64,000 nucleotides of DNA from Streptomyces griseorubiginosus. GTDB taxonomy: Bacteria; Actinomycetota; Actinomycetes; Streptomycetales; Streptomycetaceae. Below, piece after piece: positions 58,183-64,000 of the stretch. Both the position numbers and the translations under genes were made by a program. The stretch is from the NCBI RefSeq assembly GCF_001514195.1, contig NZ_KQ948742.1:62001-126000 (forward strand). The letters run 5' to 3'. Each line of letters begins with the position of its first letter. The first letter of the stretch is position 1. The notes below the pieces were generated by a model. The model was not told the origin of the DNA, ran no database searches, and saw nothing but the letters and a program-made list of their open reading frames with translations.

Positions 58183-58976
58183 GCTTTCCGTACCGGCTGA
58201 TCGCGACCGATCTCGACGGGACCCTGCTGGGTTCCGGCGAGTCGGTCTCGCAGCGCACCCGCGACGCCCTCGCCGCGGCCACCGCGGCGGGCGCCGCCCA
58301 CATCGTCGTCACCGGACGCGGTGTCCGGTGGACGCGGCACATCCTCGACGACCTCGGCTACCGGGGCCTCGCGGTGTGCGGACAGGGCTCCCAGGTCTAC
58401 GACGCCGGTGAGCACCGTCTGCTGACCTCGGTGACGCTGGACCGGCAGCTGGCCGCGGTGGCCCTCGCGAAGATCGAGGCGGAGGTCGGCCCGCTGTTCC
58501 TGGCCGCGAGCCGCAGCGGTGTCGACGGGGACGTGCTGGTCGGGCCGGGGTACGCGCTGACGGGCGCACTGCCGGCGATGCCGTTCACGGACGTGTCCGA
58601 CCTGTGGGCGGAGCCGTTGGGCAAGATCTACATCCAGCATCCGGAGCTCACGGACGACGAACTGGCCGAAGCCGCCGTGCGGGCCGCGGGGGGCTTCGTC
58701 TCGGTCGCGATGGCCGGCCAGGGCATCGTGGAGCTGCTCCCGCTGGGTCTGTCGAAGGCGACCGGTCTGTCGCTTGCGGCCCGTCGCCTGGGCCTGAAGG
58801 CCGCGGACACGATCGCCTTCGGCGACATGCCCAACGACATCCCGATGTTCGCCTGGGCGTCCTACGGGGTGGCGATGGCGGACGCCCACGAGGAGCTGAA
58901 GGCGGTCGCCGACGAGGTGACGTCCTCCAACGAGGAGGACGGGATCGCGGTGGTGCTGGAGCGGATGCTGGGCTGA
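58179..58976 (+). CDS. HAD-IIB (Cof-type) phosphatase coupled to serS
   Basis: 265 aa. Nucleophile loop IATDLDGTLLGSGE, the Thr of VVTGRGVRW, a Lys in LGLSKATGL, and the acidic FGDMPNDIPMF. The cap is of the large C2B type. Members dephosphorylate sugar phosphates or flavin precursors; the substrate here is unknown. The 4-base overlap with serS is conserved in many Streptomyces, suggesting a link to serine or phosphoserine, unproven. Confidence 0.92.
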   Translation: MSFPYRLIATDLDGTLLGSGESVSQRTRDALAAATAAGAAHIVVTGRGVRWTRHILDDLGYRGLAVCGQGSQVYDAGEHRLLTSVTLDRQLAAVALAKIEAEVGPLFLAASRSGVDGDVLVGPGYALTGALPAMPFTDVSDLWAEPLGKIYIQHPELTDDELAEAAVRAAGGFVSVAMAGQGIVELLPLGLSKATGLSLAARRLGLKAADTIAFGDMPNDIPMFAWASYGVAMADAHEELKAVADEVTSSNEEDGIAVVLERMLG

Positions 58977-59019
58977 CACCGGTTCAGCCGCGGTAGCTCG
59001 AACTGCTGTGGCTGTCGGT

Positions 59020-59054
59020 GCTGTTCGCTGTTCGCTGTTCGCTGTTCGCTGTTC
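59020..59054. repeat. Five 7-bp tandem repeats beside tRNA-Ser(GCU)
   Basis: GCTGTTC repeated five times without change, one base from the tRNA 3' end; the repeat would be transcribed as the tRNA trailer. Confidence 0.92.
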
Positions 59055-59142
<88 letters not shown>

Positions 59143-59405
59143 GGGTGGGCGGCCTCACGCGAGAGCGACATCGCGTGCTCGAAGCGGCCGCCCCGGGCGG
59201 GTCCTGCGGTGGACTCGACGGTGGCGTAACTACACCGGAGTCCTCCGCGGGCCGCCCCGACGGGAGCTGGACGTACTGTCGTGCATGGACATCGCCCGGC
59301 TCCTCTCCCCGATCGTGGTGACACAACCATCGTGCCCGCACACCGAGTTGGGCGCCACTGATTAAACGGCCAAGTGTTCGACCTACTGGCTTCCCGGCGT
59401 TCGGC

Positions 59406-59603
59406 CTACCGGCGTCCCCACCGCTTGCGGCGCTTGCTGAAGAACCATCCCGCGGGCGGCTCGTCGGAACGCCAGGGCTGCGGCTCGGGCGACTCCCGGC
59501 GCCAGCGCGCGGCGAGCATACGGGCCCGGGCGGACGGCTCGGAGGTGTCGGCGGAGCGTATGAAGTCCTCGTCCAGCACGAGGTCGTCCCAGTCGTCTGC
59601 CAT
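59406..59603 (-). CDS. Small conserved acidic-basic protein
   Basis: 65 aa from ATG 59603. The N-terminus is acidic (ADDWDDLVLDEDFIRSA), the middle helical (SARARMLAARWRRE), and the C-terminus basic (WFFSKRRKRWGRR). No known domain. Similar short proteins stand at this place in other Streptomyces, from memory. The charge layout suggests a nucleic-acid- or membrane-associated protein. Confidence 0.7.
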   Translation of the reverse strand: MADDWDDLVLDEDFIRSADTSEPSARARMLAARWRRESPEPQPWRSDEPPAGWFFSKRRKRWGRR

Positions 59604-59732
59604 GCCCGTGCCCGTTCCCTTCACCTCGCAGCTGGACGTCCACCTTTGCCCAGTGTGCCCGGACAAAGGTGAAGTCCCTGTCAATAAGCCCCGTATCAGG
59701 GACGCCGAGCCCCGACGACGGGGACGTTGCCG

Positions 59733-60452
59733 CTACTCCTCGCCCGCCAGCGTCAGCGAACGCAGCTTCTGCCCCGCGTACCAGGTGGCCAGGACGGTCA
59801 CCACGACCAGCAGCACCGTGGCCGTCGGCAGTCCGACGTCCGAGGTGACCAGGTCCCCGCCGGCGACCTTGTGGGCGACGGCCAGCGACCACTGCTGAAC
59901 GCTCAGGGTGCGCGCCCCGGCGACCAGGGAGCCGAACAGGGCCTCCCAGACCAGCGCGTAGACGAGCCCGAAGACCACCGCGTGCCGGGACACCGTGCCC
60001 AGGAGCAGGAAGAGCGCCGCGTAGGCGATCGAGGAGACCAGCGCGGCCACCGTGTAGGCGACGGCGATCTGCTGGCCGTTGCCGTTGAGGATGAGGCCGG
60101 CGATGAAAGTGGGCAGCGCCGAGAACACCATCGTGACCGCGATCGCCACGATCAGCTTGGTGAAGATGATCGTCGGCCGCTTGATGGGCTTGGACAGCAG
60201 ATACACCACCGAGCCGTCGTCGATCTCCGGGCCGATCGCGCCGGTGCCCGCGATGACGCCGATGATCGGCACCATGGTGGCCAGCGCGAGACCGCCCAGC
60301 AGGTCCGAGGCGGTCTGGTCGTCGGCGCCGACCAGGGCGCGCACGATCACGGAGATCACGATCAGCAGCAGGGGCAGGGCGCCCAGGATGAGGGCCCGGC
60401 GGCGGCCGAGCAGGGCCCGGTAGGTGAGTCGGGCGACTGTGGGGTCGTACAT
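59733..60452 (-). CDS. ABC-2 type permease (second module)
   Basis: 239 aa with six helices (LILGALPLLLIVISVIVRAL first). It has GPEIDDGSVVYLLSKPIKR, the cytoplasmic coupling helix typical of ABC-2 permeases. It follows its ATPase by ten bases and ends the four-gene operon. Substrate unknown. Confidence 0.88.
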   Translation of the reverse strand: MYDPTVARLTYRALLGRRRALILGALPLLLIVISVIVRALVGADDQTASDLLGGLALATMVPIIGVIAGTGAIGPEIDDGSVVYLLSKPIKRPTIIFTKLIVAIAVTMVFSALPTFIAGLILNGNGQQIAVAYTVAALVSSIAYAALFLLLGTVSRHAVVFGLVYALVWEALFGSLVAGARTLSVQQWSLAVAHKVAGGDLVTSDVGLPTATVLLVVVTVLATWYAGQKLRSLTLAGEE

Positions 60453-60462
60453 CTTCGGCCTC

Positions 60463-61374
60463 CTACGCCGCGACGAGATACGAGAAGACGGACTCGAGGG
60501 ACTCGTCGGACGGCGAGACCGTGAGCAGCCGGATGCCGTGGTCGCGGGCGACCCGGGGCAGCAGCGCGGTGAAACGGCCGAAGTCGACGGCCTGGACGTG
60601 CAGCGCGCCCTCGGCCAGGTCGACCTCGATGCCGGACGTCGACGGGTCCGCGATCAGCGCGGCCGCCAGGGCGCGGTCGTCGCTGGAACGCACGAGGTAG
60701 CGGTGCGGGCGGTCCGTCATCAGACGGCGGATCCGGCGGAAGTCACCGCTGGCCGCGTGCCGTCCGGCCACGACGACCTCGATGTGCCAGGCGAGCTGCT
60801 CGACCTCCTCGAGGATGTGGGAGGAGAACAGGACGGTGCGGCCCTCGTCGCCCATGCGCCGGAGCAGGTCCATGAGCTGCATGCGCTGGCGCGGGTCCAT
60901 GCCGTTGAACGGCTCGTCGAGCAGGAGCAGCGACGGGTCGTGGACCAGCGCGGACGCCATCTTCACGCGCTGGCGCATGCCCTTGGAGTAGGTGGAGATC
61001 TTGCGGTCCTGCGCGTACTCCATCTCGACCGTGGCCAGCGCCTTCTGGGCCGCCTTGGCACCGAGTCCGTGCAACTCGGCGTTGGCGACGACGAATTCAC
61101 GGCCGGTGAGGAAGTCGTACATCGCCTCGCGCTCGGGGACGACCCCGATGTGCCGGTAGATCTCCTCGTTGCGCCACACCTGCTGTCCGTCGAGGGTGAC
61201 GGTGCCGGTGGAGGGGGCCAGGAAGCCGCCCATCATGTTGATGAGGGTGGACTTCCCGGCACCGTTGGGGCCGAGCAGGCCGGTGACGCCGGGGCCGATC
61301 GTCATGGTGATGTCGTTGACGGCGACCACGTTGCCGAACCAGCGGGAGACATGGTCGATCTGGAGCGTGGTCAC
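60463..61374 (-). CDS. ABC transporter ATP-binding protein (second module)
   Basis: 303 aa from GTG 61374, overlapping the previous permease stop (GTGA). Walker A GPNGAGKST, signature YSKGMRQRV, Walker B LLLLDEPFNGMDPRQR, H-loop SSHILEE. The C-terminal 90 residues form the accessory domain of DRA/CcmA-like exporters. It powers the permease at 59733-60452. Confidence 0.93.
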   Translation of the reverse strand: MTTLQIDHVSRWFGNVVAVNDITMTIGPGVTGLLGPNGAGKSTLINMMGGFLAPSTGTVTLDGQQVWRNEEIYRHIGVVPEREAMYDFLTGREFVVANAELHGLGAKAAQKALATVEMEYAQDRKISTYSKGMRQRVKMASALVHDPSLLLLDEPFNGMDPRQRMQLMDLLRRMGDEGRTVLFSSHILEEVEQLAWHIEVVVAGRHAASGDFRRIRRLMTDRPHRYLVRSSDDRALAAALIADPSTSGIEVDLAEGALHVQAVDFGRFTALLPRVARDHGIRLLTVSPSDESLESVFSYLVAA

Positions 61375-62279
61375 AGTCCCACCTTCTTGTAGCGGCGCAG
61401 CAGGAGGCCGTAGCAGGCGGCGATCAGTCCGAGGACGGCCAGGACGTAGACGACCCCTTCGCCGTTGCCCGGGCCCACCGCGCCGGGGAACGCCGAGCTC
61501 GCGCCGAGGAACGCCGACTGGAGTCCGTCGATGAGCGTGACGGGCGAGAACAGGCCGATCCACGGGATGGCCGACGTGCTGCCCTGGGCGTCGGCGATGG
61601 CCTGGAGGGTGGAGACCGCGCCGTAGGAGATGGTCATGACGGCGATCACGGCCGCGATGCCGAAGCCGCGGCGCGGGGTGACCGACGCGATGACCAGGCC
61701 GATGCCGGCGAAGAGCAGCGAGAGCAGGGCCACGGAGACCAGTCCCTGCCCGAAGCCCTTGGTCTGGTCGGCGAAGTCGAGTTTGGCCAGCAGAGCGCCG
61801 ACATAGAGCACGATCAGCGGGGCCGCGGTCAGGATGAACATCGCGGAGGCCAGGGCCGCGTACTTCGCGCGGACGTAGTCGGCGGTCTCGATGGGCCGCG
61901 AGAAGTACAGCGGCACCGTCTTGAAGCGCAGGTCGCGCGAGACCGACTGGGGGGCCTGCGAGGCGACGTACAGGCTGATGACGGCCTGCATGATGATCGC
62001 GTAGCGGGTGTAGTCGACCGGCAGGTCCTTGGCCTTGGTGGCGACCGCGACGGCCACCATGATGGCCGCTGGCACGCACATCACGACGAACAGCAGCATC
62101 GGCAGCACCTTGGACTTCACCGAACGGCCGAGGCCGTAGGCGCCGCGCAGGGACTGCGAGTAGAGCGAGCGGGTGGCGTAGGAGCGGCCCAGTCGCGGGC
62201 CGTCGTAGCTGCGGTAGCCGATGTTGTGGATACGGGTCTGGTCGCCCGAGGGCGCGGCGACCGGGTGCTCAACCGCCAT
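61371..62279 (-). CDS. ABC-2 type permease (first module)
   Basis: 302 aa; six helices after an N-terminal cytoplasmic tail of about 55 residues (IGYRSYDGPRLGRSYATRS). RFKTVPLYFSRPIETADYVR is the coupling helix. The start overlaps the ATPase end by 11 bases. It pairs with the ATPase at 62269. Confidence 0.9.
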   Translation of the reverse strand: MAVEHPVAAPSGDQTRIHNIGYRSYDGPRLGRSYATRSLYSQSLRGAYGLGRSVKSKVLPMLLFVVMCVPAAIMVAVAVATKAKDLPVDYTRYAIIMQAVISLYVASQAPQSVSRDLRFKTVPLYFSRPIETADYVRAKYAALASAMFILTAAPLIVLYVGALLAKLDFADQTKGFGQGLVSVALLSLLFAGIGLVIASVTPRRGFGIAAVIAVMTISYGAVSTLQAIADAQGSTSAIPWIGLFSPVTLIDGLQSAFLGASSAFPGAVGPGNGEGVVYVLAVLGLIAACYGLLLRRYKKVGL

Positions 62280-63252
62280 GGCCGACGGCCTCCTTCCGCT
62301 GCTGTTCGTCGCTCGCGTCCGCGCTGGTGAAGACCTCCGAGATGTGGTGCCTGCGCTGCTCCATGCGCACCAGGCCGAGCCCGAGGTCGGCGACGACGTC
62401 CCGGACCACGTCGTAGGTCTCCTCGCCCTGCGCGGTCAGCAGCAGGATGTGGCCGGCGCCCGGCAGGCCGCCGGTGGAGTCGAGGACCTCCACCCCGCGC
62501 GCGTGCAGCGCCTCGCGCACCGCGCGGGTCCCGTCCGGGTGCTCGTCGGTGTCGGTGACCTCGACCGCGAGGGTCGTCGTGGTCTGGGTGAAGTCGGTGG
62601 TGGAGCTGGAGCGCAGCAGCTTGCCGCCGTCGATGACGACCACGTGGTCGCAGGTGCGCTCCAGCTCGCCCAGCAGGTGCGAGGTGACCAGGACCGAGAT
62701 GCCGAAGTCGGTGTAGATGCGGCGGATCAGACCCAGCATGTCGTCGCGGCCGACCGGGTCGAGGCCGTTGGTCGGCTCGTCCAGGAAGACCAGCTGCGGG
62801 TCGTGGACCAGGGCCTGGGCGAGCTTCACCCGCTGCTTCATGCCGGTGGAGTAGCCGCCGATGGGGCGGTAGCGCTCCTCGTACAGGCCGACATGGCGCA
62901 GGGTGTCCGCGGTGCGCTCGCGCGCGGCGGTGGGCGGCAGACCGGACATCCGGGCCATGTGCACGACGAACTCGGTCGCCGAGACGTCCGGCGGCAGGCA
63001 GTCGTGCTCCGGCATGTAGCCGACCCGCTCGCGGATGGCGGCACCCTTGGTCGCGACGTCGAGCCCGAGCACTTCGGCACGGCCCTCGGAGGCGGGGGAC
63101 AGACCCAGCAGGATCTTGATCATGGTGGACTTGCCGGCTCCGTTGGCTCCGACGAGTCCGGTCACACCGGGTCCGACGTCCAAGGAGAGCCGGTCAAGCG
63201 CGGTCACCCGGGGGAACCGCTTGCTCAGGCTTTCGGTCGCGATCACAGTCAC
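62269..63252 (-). CDS. ABC transporter ATP-binding protein (first module)
   Basis: 327 aa from GTG 63252; no strong ribosome site is visible, so it may be leaderless or start a little upstream. Walker A GANGAGKST, signature YSTGMKQRV, Walker B LVFLDEPTNGLDPVGR, H-loop TSHLLGE. First gene of an ATPase-permease-ATPase-permease operon. Upstream, 63253-63494 is the divergent promoter region shared with the M24 gene. Confidence 0.92.
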   Translation of the reverse strand: MTVIATESLSKRFPRVTALDRLSLDVGPGVTGLVGANGAGKSTMIKILLGLSPASEGRAEVLGLDVATKGAAIRERVGYMPEHDCLPPDVSATEFVVHMARMSGLPPTAARERTADTLRHVGLYEERYRPIGGYSTGMKQRVKLAQALVHDPQLVFLDEPTNGLDPVGRDDMLGLIRRIYTDFGISVLVTSHLLGELERTCDHVVVIDGGKLLRSSSTTDFTQTTTTLAVEVTDTDEHPDGTRAVREALHARGVEVLDSTGGLPGAGHILLLTAQGEETYDVVRDVVADLGLGLVRMEQRRHHISEVFTSADASDEQQRKEAVGHGG

Positions 63253-63494
63253 GTCATCGACATTAGTGACGCGGACCACTCCGGTCGTCACCCCGCAGAG
63301 CTGCATCGGCATCAGACTCCAGGCGTACGGGCACCTAGGGGTCCCCCTGAGGTCGAACAACGCGGACCGCGTTTTCCACATCGGCAAGGTTTTCCACAGC
63401 CCCAACAGGGCCTATTGACGCAGCCTCCAACGACTGTCACATTCGCCAGTGTCACGTTACGGACACGTAGCGCGGTCGACAGGACGGGGGTGGC

Positions 63495-64000
63495 ATGGCG
63501 ACGGCAGTGCACGGCGGACTCTCCGTACGGCTCCAGGGGTTCAGGAAGGTCCAGCGGCTCGCGTACGAGTGCGCGGAGGCGGTCGCGGCCCGCCTGGAGC
63601 CCGGCGTCACCGAGCGGCAGGCCGCCCGCATGCAGCGCGTCTGGCTGCGCGAGCGGGGCGTCCGGGACTGGTTCCACCTGCCCTTCGCCTGGTTCGGGGA
63701 CCGCACGGCGTTCACCGGCTTCCGCGTCCCGCTCCAGTTCTTCCCCACCGACCGCCGGCTCGAGCCGGGGATGCCGTTCATCCTCGACATGGCCCCGGTG
63801 TACGAGGGGTTCACCGCCGACATCGGCTACTCCGGCGCGCTCGGCGCCAACCCCGTCCAGGAACGGCTGGCGGCCGACCTCCGGGCCCACCGCGCGCTGA
63901 TCCTGCGCGAGGTCCGCGAGCGGCGGCCGCTGCGCGAGATCTACGAGGACGTGGACCGCCTCATGGTCCGCCAGGGCTACGCCAACCGGCACCGCGCCTA
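63495..64000 (+). CDS. M24-family metallopeptidase, 3' end off the window
   Basis: 168 codons visible from ATG 63495. FILDMAPVYEGFTADIGY carries the first two Asp ligands of the pita-bread metal site (D-x-A-P...D-I-G-Y), so it is a creatinase/aminopeptidase-type protein. The rest lies beyond base 64000. It has no large N-terminal domain before the metal site, unlike the PepP-type protein at 33785. Confidence 0.8.
   Translation, partial: MATAVHGGLSVRLQGFRKVQRLAYECAEAVAARLEPGVTERQAARMQRVWLRERGVRDWFHLPFAWFGDRTAFTGFRVPLQFFPTDRRLEPGMPFILDMAPVYEGFTADIGYSGALGANPVQERLAADLRAHRALILREVRERRPLREIYEDVDRLMVRQGYANRHRA

Overview
The window is high-GC actinobacterial DNA and almost certainly comes from a Streptomyces chromosome. 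The evidence is strong G/C bias at third codon positions, many GTG and TTG starts, ATGA/GTGA gene overlaps, and hallmark Streptomyces families: the SAV_2336 type, FxSxx-COOH systems, a DtpA/Sco/CopCD copper set, a DUF5926-like protein and anti-sigma-type ATPases. The serS-pheA-copper block at the right is conserved core; I see no plasmid, phage, IS or integrase gene.

Left edge (1-2206): a translationally coupled operon of a DUF35/MaoC fusion, a MaoC hydratase and a lipid-transfer-type thiolase. It resembles the ChsH2-ChsH1-Ltp2 steroid side-chain module. A small secreted Asn/Gln-rich protein (2510-2824) and a stand-alone Prim-Pol gene follow.

Region 4.1-23.2 kb is an accessory signalling and RiPP locus. 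It holds an AAC(3)-like acetyltransferase coupled to an unrecognised gene (minus strand). Divergent from these is a plus-strand array: an FxsC-like/NACHT-like/LRR-like protein, a MoxR ATPase, a SAV_2336 vWA-like protein, a 919-aa protein ending in a GH13-like domain, and a TIR protein. Convergent to that is a complete FxSxx-COOH system on the minus strand: fxsA precursor (ends FQSAI), fxsB radical SAM, aKG-HExxH hydroxylase, fxsC and fxsT. A SLATT-like/SLOG-like pair and tRNA-Ser(UGA) close the block near 25.5 kb.

Region 25.6-38.9 kb is mainly core-like: HtrA protease, glycerophosphodiesterase, anti-sigma-type ATPase, SEC-C protein, secreted protein, degenerate Prim-Pol, degenerate SpoIIE phosphatase, M24 aminopeptidase, MocR regulator, MFS transporter and a CitG-like protein.

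Region 39.3-47.3 kb is a second, independent FxSxx-COOH system on the plus strand: fxsA (ends FQSAV), a fused radical SAM plus HExxH enzyme, fxsC and fxsT. Two complete systems with different gene architecture therefore sit about 16 kb apart.

Region 47.3-64 kb: alpha/beta hydrolase, a second anti-sigma-type ATPase, a copper-trafficking operon (Met/His-rich membrane protein, YcnI, Sco, PCuAC, CopC-CopD, DyP peroxidase), pheA, a DnaA-box cluster, serS with a coupled HAD phosphatase, tRNA-Ser(GCU), a small conserved protein, a double ABC-2 transporter operon, and a truncated M24 peptidase at the right edge.

Family assignments rest on motifs read by eye; no database search was run.
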